64,000 nt of DNA from Bog-473 sp963755375 (GTDB lineage: Bacteria; Actinomycetota; Acidimicrobiia; Acidimicrobiales; RAAP-2): contig CAVWKG010000006.1 in assembly GCA_963755375.1 (NCBI GenBank), forward strand, positions 515,863 to 579,862, read 5' to 3'. The position numbers and the translations under genes were made by a program. Under the pieces are notes generated by a model, which worked only from the letters and a program-made list of their open reading frames with translations, had not been told where the DNA came from and did not search any database. Every line of letters begins with the position of its first letter. Position 1 is the stretch's first letter. Positions 42,636-51,462 of this stretch are shown piece by piece.

Positions 42636-45600
42636 ATGGGAGGCGCGGGCATGTCGGGGACGGAGTCAACGCGAGAGGCGGCCAACCGCGACGCGTCCGA
42701 CGTGGCGCGGTTGGAGATCCGGGTGCTCGGCCCGGTCGAGATCGCCTGGGACGGGCGCCCCATCGACATCGGGGGCGTGCGGACGCGTGCCCTCGTCGCC
42801 CGGCTCCTGATCGATCGCCGCATCATCGTCCCGGTTGACCGCCTCGTGGACTCCCTCTGGGGCGACAACGATGGGTCGGGGGCCGAGATCGCGCTGCGCT
42901 CGACCATCTCACGGCTGCGCAAGCGCCTGCGCGACGCGGGCGCTCCGGAGGGCGTCATCGTGACACGGGCTCCGGGCTACGTGCTCGAGGTCCCCGCGGA
43001 GGTGACCGACGCCTTCCGCTTGGAGCGGGCGGTGGCCGAAGGCCGTCGCCAGCTGGCCCTCCGTCGCCCGAGCGAGTGCACGCGGGTGCTCATGGAGGCA
43101 GGGGAGCTCCGGCGCGGGCCGGCCTACAGCGAGGTACGCGACGACCCGTTCGCCCGGGCCGAGGCCCGCCGACTCGATGAACTCCTCCTGTCGGCCGCCG
43201 AGATGCGGATCGACGCCGAGCTCACCGTCGGCCGGCACGAGGCCGTCACCGGCGAACTGGAGGCCCTCACCGGGGCCAACCCGATGCGCGAGCGGCTGTG
43301 GTCGCAGCGCATGCTGGCGCTGTACCGCTCTGGCCGCCAGGCCGAGGCGCTGCGGGTCTTCCAGGATCTGCGCGCCGTCCTGGTGGCCGACCTGGGGATC
43401 GAGCCGGGACACGACGTCACCTGGATGGAACACGCCATCCTCGCCCAGGACCCCGTGCTCGACTTCCCGGCTCCACCCGAACCCCTCGCCGGGCCCACCG
43501 GCGACGGGTCGGCGGCGACGCGCGGCTACCAGGTCCGAGTGCCTGCCTCACCGCGCGAAGGGCCACTGGTCGGCCGGGCCCGCGAGTCCGCGCTGCTGCG
43601 CGAGTGGTGGACATCGGTGCGCCAGGGTGCCGGGCGGCTCCTCCTGGTGGACGGTGATCCCGGCGTCGGCAAGACGCGACTGGTGGCCGAATTGGCGCGC
43701 GCCGTCGAGGCGGATGGCGCACTGGTCCTGTGGGGCCGTTGCGACGAGGACCCGGTGGCGCCCTTCCAGCCCTTTGCCGAGGCGCTCGGGCGGTACTTCC
43801 AAGCCCTCTCGGCGGACCACATCTCGCGTATGCCCGGCTGGCAGCTCACCGAGCTCTCCCGTCTGGTGCTGCGGCTACGGGAGTACGCGCCGATGCTCGA
43901 GGACGAGGGCGGCGATCCCGAAAGCGAGCGCTTCCGTTTCTTCGAGGCGGTGACGGCGACGCTCAACGAGTTGTCGTCCAGCGGCACCATCCTCCTGGTT
44001 ATCGACGACCTGCACGCCGCCGACCAGCCGACGCTGCTGCTGCTCCGCCACGTGTTGCGGGGCACCGACGACGCCAAGGTCGGCATCGTCGGGATGTTCA
44101 TCGACACCGAGGTGCCGCCGGCCCACCGGCTGCGTGGCATGCTCGCCGACTTCCGGGCGGCGCAGCCGGTGGAGACGGTGCACCTGCAGGGCCTGAGCAG
44201 CGACGCGGTGGAGCAACTGGTACGGGGCTGGCCGAACGCGCCGGCGGACCTCGTCCCGCAGCTCTGCCGGCTGACCGACGGCAACCCGCTCTTCCTCGAC
44301 GAGCTCCTCAGGCAACTGGGCTACCGGGAGGCCGAGCAGAGCGAGGAGGGCGACGCGCCCGTCCCGCCGAACCTCAGCCCGACCGAGGCCATCCGGGAGC
44401 TGGTCGCCCGGCGTGTCTCGCGCTTGCCCGAGGACGTCATCTATCTGTTGCAGGCGGCGGCCGTGGCCGGCCCGGAGTGCGAGGCCGCCATTGCGGCCGA
44501 GGCGGCCGAGCTCACGCCGGAACAGCGGCTCGACGCCCTCGACCGGGCGGTGGAGTCGCGCTTGCTCCGCCGCGTCGGCCAGGACATCGGGGACCGTTAC
44601 GCCTTCAGTCACACGCTGGTCCGCGACGCGATCTACGGCGAGCTCCTGCGCGGACGCCGGTTGCGCTACCACCACAAGATCGCCGTTGCCACCGAGCGGG
44701 TGCATACCGATGCACTGGACACCTATGTCAACGAGCTGGCACACCACTTCTACATGGGCGCCGAGCTGGCCGATGCCGACAAGGCCAGCCACTACTGCCG
44801 TGCCGCGGGGGAGCGCGCGCTCCGCCTGCTCGCGTTCGAGGAGGCGGCGGTCCATTTCGCCCGCAGCCTCGAGGTGGCCGAGCAATTCGGACCACCGGAC
44901 CAGGAGGCGCGTTGCGACGCGCTCATCGCGTTGTCGGAGGCACAGAACTGGGCGGGCGACACGGAGCTGGCGAACGCCAACTTCGAGCGGGCCGCCGGCC
45001 TGGCGCGGGCCTTGGGTGACGCGGAGCGCATGGCCGCCGCTGCGCTGCGGGCCGGTCCGCTGAGTTACCTCGGAATCGTGCGAGCCAGCGAGGAGCAGGT
45101 GCAGCTCCTGGAGGAAGCCCTCGTCGCGCTGCCCGAAGCCCAGGACAGCCATCTGCGGGCCATGGTCACGGCGCGGCTCGGTCTGGTGACCGTCTATACG
45201 GCCTATCTCCCCACGACTCCACCGTCCCTGAAGCGCTCGCTCGCCCTCAGCGGCGACGCGGTCGCCATGGCCCGGCGGCTCGGCGACCGCGTCGCCCTCG
45301 GGTATGCCCTGAACGCCCGCATGCACGCATTGTGGGGCATCGACCCCGCGGCCGAGCGGCTGGCGATAGGGACGGAGCTGGGGGAGATCGCCGACGAGCT
45401 CGGCGACGAGCAGCTGGCGCTGCACGGGCACATGTGGCGCATCCGTGAGCTGCTGGCCCAAGGCGGCGTGGACGCCGTCAACGAGGAGATCACCCGGTTC
45501 CGGGCCCGGGACACCGGCCCGGTGCACCCGCTCGAGGCCTCGTTCGCCTTCAACGTCACGGCCATGATGGCGCTGCTCGAGGGGGACTTCGAGACGGCGG

Positions 45601-46298
45601 AGCAGCTCGGCCAGCGGGCCCTGGAGGTGGCGCAGGGCCACAACGAGCTGGCCCTGAGCTTCTACGGGACGCTCATGCTGTGGACCTGGTGGCAGCGTGG
45701 CGAGCTGGCCGCTCCGGACGCACCGCTGCGGGGGATCATCGCGCAGTCCCGCGCCGAGTACCCCACGGCGTCGGCGGCGCTGGCCCTGGTCCATGCCGAG
45801 GCCGGGGACACGGAGGCGGCGCTGGTCCAGCTGCGCTCGCTGGCGGCGCTCGGGTGGGAGAGCATGGCGGACGACCAGACCGAGGGCGTGTCGATGGCCG
45901 TGGCCGCGGCGGCGTGCGGCGCGATCGGCGCGGCGGCGAGCCCGTTCGCGGGGCAGATGTACGAGGCGATGCGGCCCTACGCCGGCACCGCCGTCGTGGT
46001 CCGGCCGCCGGCCGCGGCGTGCCTGGGGCCAGCCGACCACTATCTCGGGCTCCTGGCCCGGACCACGGGTGACCTCGCCCTCGCGGAGGTGCACCACGAG
46101 GCGGCCCTCCGGCTGGCCCGCCGCATGGGGTCCCCGCCGTTCGTGGTCGCGGCCGAGGTGGAGCTCGCCCGCACGTTGCGCCAGCGCCGCCGGGACGATG
46201 ACCAGGGGCGCGTGGCCGTCCTCCTGCGTCATGCGGAAGAGTCCGCCCTGGCCATGGGGTTACACCGGCTGGCACAGCTGGCTGCCACGCCCGGCTGA
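42636..46298 (+). CDS. SARP-type BTAD regulator with AAA ATPase and TPR domains
   Basis: Large transcription regulator of 1220 residues. Residues about 25-115 are an OmpR-like winged helix (LEIRVLGPVEIAWDGRP ... STISRLRKRL ... VTRAPGYVLEV), followed by the BTAD domain to about 265. A P-loop ATPase starts near 310 with VDGDPGVGKTRLVAELAR and has LVIDDLHAADQPTLLLL as Walker B. The second half is made of TPR-like helices. The usual LuxR output at the C terminus is absent; DNA binding is N-terminal. It starts 21 bases after the ABC/cNMP gene, so it probably belongs to the same transcript. Confidence 0.9.
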   Translation: MGGAGMSGTESTREAANRDASDVARLEIRVLGPVEIAWDGRPIDIGGVRTRALVARLLIDRRIIVPVDRLVDSLWGDNDGSGAEIALRSTISRLRKRLRDAGAPEGVIVTRAPGYVLEVPAEVTDAFRLERAVAEGRRQLALRRPSECTRVLMEAGELRRGPAYSEVRDDPFARAEARRLDELLLSAAEMRIDAELTVGRHEAVTGELEALTGANPMRERLWSQRMLALYRSGRQAEALRVFQDLRAVLVADLGIEPGHDVTWMEHAILAQDPVLDFPAPPEPLAGPTGDGSAATRGYQVRVPASPREGPLVGRARESALLREWWTSVRQGAGRLLLVDGDPGVGKTRLVAELARAVEADGALVLWGRCDEDPVAPFQPFAEALGRYFQALSADHISRMPGWQLTELSRLVLRLREYAPMLEDEGGDPESERFRFFEAVTATLNELSSSGTILLVIDDLHAADQPTLLLLRHVLRGTDDAKVGIVGMFIDTEVPPAHRLRGMLADFRAAQPVETVHLQGLSSDAVEQLVRGWPNAPADLVPQLCRLTDGNPLFLDELLRQLGYREAEQSEEGDAPVPPNLSPTEAIRELVARRVSRLPEDVIYLLQAAAVAGPECEAAIAAEAAELTPEQRLDALDRAVESRLLRRVGQDIGDRYAFSHTLVRDAIYGELLRGRRLRYHHKIAVATERVHTDALDTYVNELAHHFYMGAELADADKASHYCRAAGERALRLLAFEEAAVHFARSLEVAEQFGPPDQEARCDALIALSEAQNWAGDTELANANFERAAGLARALGDAERMAAAALRAGPLSYLGIVRASEEQVQLLEEALVALPEAQDSHLRAMVTARLGLVTVYTAYLPTTPPSLKRSLALSGDAVAMARRLGDRVALGYALNARMHALWGIDPAAERLAIGTELGEIADELGDEQLALHGHMWRIRELLAQGGVDAVNEEITRFRARDTGPVHPLEASFAFNVTAMMALLEGDFETAEQLGQRALEVAQGHNELALSFYGTLMLWTWWQRGELAAPDAPLRGIIAQSRAEYPTASAALALVHAEAGDTEAALVQLRSLAALGWESMADDQTEGVSMAVAAAACGAIGAAASPFAGQMYEAMRPYAGTAVVVRPPAAACLGPADHYLGLLARTTGDLALAEVHHEAALRLARRMGSPPFVVAAEVELARTLRQRRRDDDQGRVAVLLRHAEESALAMGLHRLAQLAATPG

Positions 46299-46306
46299 CT
46301 CCGGCG

Positions 46307-46915
46307 TCAGCGGGAGGCCGCGTCGCCTTCGGGGAGATCCAGCTTCGGATCCTCCAGCTCTTCGTAGGCGGCCAACCTGTCGTCAGCTTCGCGGATGCGC
46401 CGGCTCATACCGCCGAGCAGCGCGTTGCGGAACCCAGGGATCTCCATCATCGCGTCGAACTCACGCGGCCCGACGATCAGGACGTCGAGATCGGTCGTGG
46501 CCTGCACCGTGGCGCTGCGAGGCACGGCCTCGATGGCAGCGATTTCGCCGAAATAGTCACCCGCACGGAGGATGTTGACGACGCGCCCGGCCCGAGTGAC
46601 CGTCGCCGTTCCCTCGAGGATCACGAAGAGCTCGCGGCCGAGGCGGCCTTCCCGCAAGATCACCTCACCCGCATGAATCTGGAGGCGCTCGGCCACGCGC
46701 GCCATCTCGAAGAGCTGCTCGTCGGTGCACCCGGCGAACCAGGGCACGCCCTGGAGACGACCGGGTCCAGCCTGCTCTTCGCCCTCGTTCTCTGCGCTCA
46801 ACTCCGCTGCCCCTGGGACCGGCGGAGTCCTGTCCCCCGCGTCCCAAGGGTAGGCGCTGGGGGAGCCTCCCGGTGATTTCAGGCTGTCCGGCCTCGTCGA
46901 AGAGCGCGAAGTCAC
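46307..46915 (-). CDS. Cyclic-nucleotide-binding domain protein
   Basis: Protein of 202 residues. An N-terminal Pro/Ser-rich segment of about 65 residues precedes a Crp-like nucleotide-binding domain: VPWFAGCTDEQLFEMARVAE, VILREGRLGRELFVILEG and cassette YFGEIAAIEAVPRSATV with its Arg. No helix-turn-helix follows, so it is a sensor or binding protein, not a Crp regulator. GTG start overlaps the preceding homologous gene by GTGA. It is convergent with the large SARP regulator. Confidence 0.85.
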   Translation of the reverse strand: MTSRSSTRPDSLKSPGGSPSAYPWDAGDRTPPVPGAAELSAENEGEEQAGPGRLQGVPWFAGCTDEQLFEMARVAERLQIHAGEVILREGRLGRELFVILEGTATVTRAGRVVNILRAGDYFGEIAAIEAVPRSATVQATTDLDVLIVGPREFDAMMEIPGFRNALLGGMSRRIREADDRLAAYEELEDPKLDLPEGDAASR

Positions 46916-47397
46916 GCCCGTACGGAGCCGTCCGGCTCGGCACCAGGCGGGTCCTCTCCGTCCAGAGCGGCCGCCAGCCGGGCGTCCGCGGTGCGCAGCC
47001 GACTCGCCATGCTGCGGAACAGCGCGTCGCGGAAGCCGGGGATGGCAGCCATTGCGGAGAACTCGCGCGGCCCGATGATCAACACCTCCAGCTCGGACAG
47101 CGCGGTCACGGACGCGTTGCGCGGTCCGGGGTTCATGGCGGCCAGCTCGCCGAAGAAGTCGCCGGGACCAAGGGTGTTGACCCGTCGGCCCCTCTGGGTC
47201 ACTGACACCCGACCCGAGAGGATCAGGAAGAACTCCCGGCCGATCCGTCCTTCGCGGGCGAGGAGCTCGCCTTCACCCACCTGGACCCGCTCCGCCAGGT
47301 GGGCCACCTCTTCGAGTTGGGCGTCGGTGCAGTCACGCAGCGGGTCGACCGCTTTCAGCCGGTCGACGGTGGCCCGCGTCCCCAAGGTGGTTACCAC
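46912..47397 (-). CDS. Cyclic-nucleotide-binding domain protein, first of pair
   Basis: Protein of 161 residues consisting mainly of one Crp-like nucleotide-binding domain (LLAREGRIGREFFLILSGR, cassette FFGELAAMNPGPRNASV). No DNA-binding domain. The start GTG 47397 is decided by an excellent ribosome site, AAAGGAGG, six bases upstream; the frame is open further upstream, but that stretch is not homologous. It is clearly a paralogue of the following gene and similar in its domain to the ABC-fused copy. Confidence 0.85.
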   Translation of the reverse strand: MVTTLGTRATVDRLKAVDPLRDCTDAQLEEVAHLAERVQVGEGELLAREGRIGREFFLILSGRVSVTQRGRRVNTLGPGDFFGELAAMNPGPRNASVTALSELEVLIIGPREFSAMAAIPGFRDALFRSMASRLRTADARLAAALDGEDPPGAEPDGSVRA

Positions 47398-47705
47398 GCC
47401 CCCGCCTCCTTTCCCACTGCGATGCAGTCGCCCCGCGCAGCACCGGGGGGGCGCCACCAGTATGAGCGCCACCGCTTGCATCCGCGTTGCACGGTTGTTG
47501 CAGCACGGCGCCGCTGAACCACGCAGCCGTGGCGCCTCCGGGGTTCGCACTCCCAGCTCTCGGCAACCTGGTCTGCCGGGGCCCTGCTCAGGCCCCTGCA
47601 GGGTCGGGGCCACCTTCGCCGGATGCCCGAGCCAGGCGTCTACCATGTTGGGCCGGTCTCGATCAGGGGTCCCCCTGGGGGGCCACCAGCTTTGGAACGG
47701 CACGT
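47398..47705. other. Intergenic region before tRNA-Thr
   Basis: About 300 bases with no plausible gene. It holds the ribosome site of the cyclic-nucleotide-binding gene at its left end and presumably the promoters of that gene and of tRNA-Thr, but I see no clear promoter hexamers. Confidence 0.4.
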
Positions 47706-47784
47706 GCCTGGGTAGCTCAGTCGGTAGAGCAGCGCACTCGTAATGCGCAGGTCGTCGAGTTCGAGTCTCGACTCTCAGGCTCCA
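47706..47784 (+). tRNA. tRNA-Thr (anticodon CGT)
   Basis: A 76-base cloverleaf plus encoded CCA. Acceptor GCCTGGG pairs with CTCAGGC (one G-T wobble), the anticodon loop CTCGTAA lies between GCGCA and TGCGC, and the T arm is TCGAG-TTCGAGT-CTCGA. It decodes ACG. Its 3' half is duplicated at 58.06-58.11 kb, and an IS481 element sits six bases after the CCA, so it is an integration site. Confidence 0.96.
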
Positions 47785-47790
47785 GTTCAG
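47737..47790 (+). repeat. attL-like segment in and after tRNA-Thr
   Basis: Bases 47737-47753 and 47773-47790 (TCTCAGGCTCCAGTTCAG) are repeated exactly at 58059-58075 and 58092-58109. The T-arm between them differs in the two copies, but both fold. This is the pattern left when an element integrates in a tRNA 3' end. Confidence 0.75.
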
Positions 47791-47801
47791 TGTTGTAGTC
47801 C

Positions 47802-47891
47802 GGGTGATCCTGGACAAAAGAGGTCCGCCTGATCCTTGATAAAGGTTCGGGTGATGCTTGACAGAGGTCCGGTTGATGCTTGACACCTCGG
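47802..47891. repeat. Four tandem imperfect repeats in IS481 left end
   Basis: Units at 47802-47826, 47827-47848, 47849-47870 and 47871-47891 share the consensus GG-TGAT-CTTGACA-AGGTCC. Two related copies lie in the right end in opposite orientation (49115-49170). They are likely transposase binding sites, and the TTGACA-like cores may also act as promoter elements. Confidence 0.7.
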
Positions 47892-47934
47892 CCCCACCCC
47901 CCTGCGCTTGGCGCAAGGAGGTGGCCGAGTGCTT

Positions 47935-49111
47935 GTGGAGCTCACCAAGAGGAACAGCGTTATGACGCCGTCCTCGGGGTCATCCGGGACGGCTACACGG
48001 TCGCAGAGGTGGCCCAGGCCTACGGGGTGTCCCGCCAGAGCGTCCATGCCTGGCTGGCCCGATACGAAGGGGGGGGTTGGCGGCGCTGGCCGATCGCAGC
48101 CATCGACCCCGAAGCTCGCCGCTGCAGATGGATCCGGCGGTCGAGGCCAGGGTGGTCGAGCTGCGCCTGCACCATCGACGTTGGGGAAAAGTGCGCCTGC
48201 TCCACCAGCTCGAGCGGGAGGGCACGGGGCCCTTGCCCTCGCTCTCTGGCATCTACCGGGCCCTGGTGCGCCACGACCTGATCGAGCCCAAGGAGCAGCG
48301 CAAGAAGCTCCCGACCTACAAACGCTGGGAGCGGGCCCATCCCCCCATGGAGCTCTGGCAGATGGACGTGGTGGGAGGCGTCCTCTTAGAGGACGGCACC
48401 GAATGCAAGATCCTCAGCGGCATCGACGACCACAGCCGCTTTTGCGTGAGCGCGGGCATCATGGCCCGGGCCACCGGCCGCGCCGTGTGCGGGTTCTTCG
48501 CCCAGGCTCTTGAGCGCTACGGAGTCCCCGAAGAGATCCTCACCGACAACGGCAAGGTCTTCACCAACCGCTTCGGGATGCGGCCCACCGAGGTCCTCTT
48601 CGACAAGATCTGCCGGGAGAACGGCATCACCCACCGCCTCACCGCCCCCTCGTCGCCCACCACGACGGGCAAGATCGAGCGTTTCCATCGCACCTTGCGC
48701 GAGGACTTCTTGGGCGGGCAGATCTTCGCCACGCTGCGCGTCGCCCAAAAAGAGCTCGACACCTGGGTCCTCGAGTACAACACCGAGCGGCGTCACCAGA
48801 GCCTGGGGCGAAGGACCCCAGCCGAGCGCTTCTACCTCCGTGACGACCCTGCCCCCGAGCTCGCCCCCGACCTCGGCGTGCTCCGAGAGGCCCGGGCAGG
48901 CGCCGATTGGATCAGCCGCTACGTCACCGTCAACGGGGTGACGTCTGTGGCCAACCAGACCTTCACCGTCGGGCGGCACCGGGCCGGCCACGTGGTCGAC
49001 ATCCGGGTCCATCCCACCTTCTTGGAGATCTGGGACGGCCCCGAACTGGTCAAGACCGTGATGCGGACTTCGAAGGGGGTGATTCGCAAGAAGAGAGCCG
49101 AAAAGCACTAG
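47935..49111 (+). pseudogene. IS481 transposase, N-terminal HTH out of frame with catalytic part
   Basis: DDE transposase. The catalytic part (48077-49111, 344 residues) is intact: first Asp in LWQMDVVGG, second Asp in ILTDNGKVF, Glu in KIERFHRTL, and the C-terminal domain. The helix-turn-helix (EVAQAYGVSRQSVHAWLARY) lies just upstream in another frame. Two breaks separate it: one near 47951, just after the start VELTK, and one at a run of eight G at 48068-48075. Slippage back by one at the G run would join the domains. RBS AAGGAGG precedes the GTG 47935. Either a dying copy or one needing slippage. Confidence 0.75.
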
Positions 49112-49190
49112 AACATCCAAAATCGGGTGTCACACATCAGGCGTTACTGATTCGTCAACAATCACCCGTTGCAGAACATCAGGCTCCAGT

Positions 49191-49364
49191 TCAGAGCTGT
49201 CGTGCGAAAAGCGCACTCGCTCGGATCCCACAAGTTGCCCGCATCTGTGACGAGGTGCACGGATACAGCCAGTCGTAGGGCGACCCCGCCCTCGCCTCGA
49301 CGGCGATGACGACGAAGAGGACGGCGGACGCGGCCGCAACGACGAGAGATTTCCTGGAAATCAT
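49191..49364 (-). CDS. Truncated secreted protein, signal peptide only
   Basis: Frame of 57 residues beginning MISRKSLVVAAASAVLFVV, a clear signal peptide with a likely cut after ARA, then GSPYDWLYPCTSSQMRATCG. The frame ends at a stop inside the att repeat next to the IS481 element, so the gene looks cut off by integration. The start ATG has GGGGA upstream. Family unknown. Confidence 0.35.
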   Translation of the reverse strand: MISRKSLVVAAASAVLFVVIAVEARAGSPYDWLYPCTSSQMRATCGIRASALFARQL

Positions 49365-49513
49365 TCCCCAGGCGACTCCCTCCGGTACCAAATCTGACCA
49401 ATCGTCCCCTAAGCCGCGTCACCTGTCAGGAAGTGTACGCTCGCTCAATTGCCGCCAATCGGAGCGGCACCCTGGTAGGTCGCGGAGCGGCACCTTGTAG
49501 GGGGGAGCATCGC
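49195..49513. other. Left end of island cargo, largely non-coding
   Basis: About 320 bases between the IS right flank and the substrate-binding protein gene. It contains the truncated signal-peptide frame (minus strand), and should contain the promoters of both. No clear promoter boxes seen. Confidence 0.35.
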
Positions 49514-50815
49514 ATGAACAAGGGCAGCTTCCTCGGAGCTGTGGCAGCGACGATGACCCTAGTGGTCGCAACGTCCTGCACCGGCTCCGCCAAGGTGCAA
49601 CCGTCGGCCGACTCGCACTCTTTGCTGTTCGCTCTCAACGTCCCGGTTACGGCCGATCCCTACGTGGCTGGCGTGATCACTCGGGGAGCGACGCTGGCCG
49701 TCGACCAGGCCGACGCCGACGGGGGCGTGAGAGTGGGGGGTACCACCTACACGCTGAGGCTGAAGACCTACGACGACAACGACGACCCGGCTCAAGCCGC
49801 GACGAACGTGCAGAAAGCGATCCACGACGGGGCCATCGCAGTCATCGAGGATGGGATCGGGATGCCGGCCAGCGCGGCTCAGAGCAACTCCGCCGGCGTG
49901 CCGCAGATCGCTATCACCGACGGGAACTCGGGACTGTTGACCGACAATGCCGGGCCTATTCCGAGCCTGTTCGGCCTGCGGATTCCGAACAACTTCGCCG
50001 CCGACGTGCTCGCCACCTATATCGCGGGCAAGACCACCAGTGTTGCCATACTCCACGACGACACCGACAACGGGCGCGACGGTGCCAGCTCGGTGCAGTC
50101 CTCGCTCCAAGACAGCAACATTACGGCCAAGCCGGACATCGAGGTGGCGGCCGACGCGCCGACGATGGACGCCGAAGTGCTGGAGATCAAAAGCGCCCAT
50201 CCCGGGGCCATCGTCGTCTGGGGTGGCGACCTCTTCATCGCCCGGGCACTCGCCGCTATTCGCGCCGCAGGCATGAACTCCCCAGTATACACCGGTCAGC
50301 AGGGCGAGTCGCCGGCCGTGCGCCAATTGGATCCGATCGCGGTGACCGACGGGGTGAAGTTCATCAGCGGTCGGATGGACAGCGAAAGTGACAACTGCAG
50401 CTTCCCCCGGTTCGAGAACGCGCTGGGCACGTACCACCTGGCGCCGGTCGATGCCAACGTCAAGACCGCGGCCGGCCAGGAGGTCCGCCAACCCGACGAC
50501 ATCGACTTCTTCTCCTATGACGCCGTGCATGTCGTAGTCGCCGCGCTGCAGAAACAGAGGAGCGTGCACCCAGGGCCCACCTTGTTGTTGGACATGACCC
50601 AGGTCTCGGTGACCAGCGCCAACGGAGACGCCCGCGGCTTCGACTCACAGGCGCACGAGGCGTTTGCCTTCGAGGACGCCTACATCGGGGTCATCGAGGA
50701 CAACCAGTTCGAGCCGGTTAAAGACGAGGCTCTCTCCGCCAGTCTGGCCACCGAGCCCGAGTTGATGTCCGAGTACCCGGTGCCCGTCCCCACCTCTGGC
50801 TGTCCCACTCCGTAG
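49514..50815 (+). CDS. ABC transporter substrate-binding lipoprotein, branched-chain-amino-acid type
   Basis: Periplasmic-binding-fold protein of 433 residues with a lipoprotein signal (VVATSCTGS; lipidated Cys about residue 22). The type I binding fold runs from FALNVPVT to the end, with GATLAVDQADADGGV and PQIAITDGNSGLL typical of LivJ/LivK-like proteins (Peripla_BP_6). Start ATG 49514 follows GGGGGAG at seven bases. Matching permease and ATPase genes lie 0.6-3.7 kb on, on the opposite strand. Ligand unknown. Confidence 0.88.
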   Translation: MNKGSFLGAVAATMTLVVATSCTGSAKVQPSADSHSLLFALNVPVTADPYVAGVITRGATLAVDQADADGGVRVGGTTYTLRLKTYDDNDDPAQAATNVQKAIHDGAIAVIEDGIGMPASAAQSNSAGVPQIAITDGNSGLLTDNAGPIPSLFGLRIPNNFAADVLATYIAGKTTSVAILHDDTDNGRDGASSVQSSLQDSNITAKPDIEVAADAPTMDAEVLEIKSAHPGAIVVWGGDLFIARALAAIRAAGMNSPVYTGQQGESPAVRQLDPIAVTDGVKFISGRMDSESDNCSFPRFENALGTYHLAPVDANVKTAAGQEVRQPDDIDFFSYDAVHVVVAALQKQRSVHPGPTLLLDMTQVSVTSANGDARGFDSQAHEAFAFEDAYIGVIEDNQFEPVKDEALSASLATEPELMSEYPVPVPTSGCPTP

Positions 50816-50835
50816 TGCGGATGTACCGCTAGCCC

Positions 50836-51462
50836 GTGCGCCGACGAGCACGGTGCGTTGTCGCTCTGCTGGCACTGAGCCTGTCGCTAGTGGCTTGCAG
50901 CGACTTCAAGGTCGTATCGACACACGAAGCGCTGTCGTCGACAAACCGACTGCCACCGATCGGGTTCAGCCACCAGTACGGCCCGAGCCCGGTCGCCACG
51001 CGTGACGCTGTCGAGCTAGAGCGTTGGTGGTTCTCCAAGGACGTGTTCTGGGAGGTGTACCTCCTCACGGCCCCGGCCAAAAGTGGGTTCGTAGCGCTCG
51101 GTAACGCCTCGGCGGTGCGTGCCGCCCGGAGGGCCGTCACCTCCGTCAGCCTCACCGTGGCGACCGAAGACGCGCACACCATCGAAGGCCTGCTCGCCTA
51201 CGCGGGGGACCCCGGTCCGGAGACCTACGCCGAGCAGCTAATGCAGGTTGTCCGCGCCCTCGGCTACGACAACGTCGCCGACGCCCAGGTGCACATCTAC
51301 TTCGGTGAGCTCTACCCCTACGCCACCCTGACCTGGAGCCGGTCTGGCGGCTACAACTTCGATGTGCTCCTCAAAGGGGACAGGCCCGCTCCGGGTGCTA
51401 CTCCGCTACCGGAGCCGACGCCCCCGCCTCCACCGCCGACGCCTCCGACAACCTCCCAATAA
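50836..51462 (+). CDS. Lipoprotein of unknown function
   Basis: Protein of 208 residues with a lipobox (LSLSLVACSDF, Cys about 21). The mature part has two alpha/beta-like segments (AVELERWWFSKDVFWEVYLL and YAEQLMQVVRALGYDNV) and ends in a Pro-rich tail PTPPPPPPTPP. GTG start 50836 lies 20 bases after the binding-protein gene, so both are probably co-transcribed. Its end overlaps the convergent ATPase gene by 65 bases. No known domain recognised. Confidence 0.7.
   Translation: MRRRARCVVALLALSLSLVACSDFKVVSTHEALSSTNRLPPIGFSHQYGPSPVATRDAVELERWWFSKDVFWEVYLLTAPAKSGFVALGNASAVRAARRAVTSVSLTVATEDAHTIEGLLAYAGDPGPETYAEQLMQVVRALGYDNVADAQVHIYFGELYPYATLTWSRSGGYNFDVLLKGDRPAPGATPLPEPTPPPPPPTPPTTSQ

Larger units (their letters stand above)
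47791..49178 (+). mobile_element. IS481-family insertion sequence with 16-bp target duplication
   Basis: Element of 1388 bp. Its ends form imperfect inverted repeats: both start TGTT and share CGGGTGAT at positions 11-18, then GCCTGAT about 25 bases in. It is flanked by perfect direct repeats TCAGGCTCCAGTTCAG (47775-47790 and 49179-49194), a target duplication of 16 bp, at the upper end for this family. The left end carries four imperfect 22-25-bp tandem units. The element inserted just after the tRNA-Thr gene, in the att region of the island. The transposase has frame breaks in its N-terminal part. Confidence 0.88.

Noticed and set aside
43875..46232. Large minus-strand frame across the SARP regulator
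   Set aside because: Antisense shadow; the plus-strand gene has clear domains.
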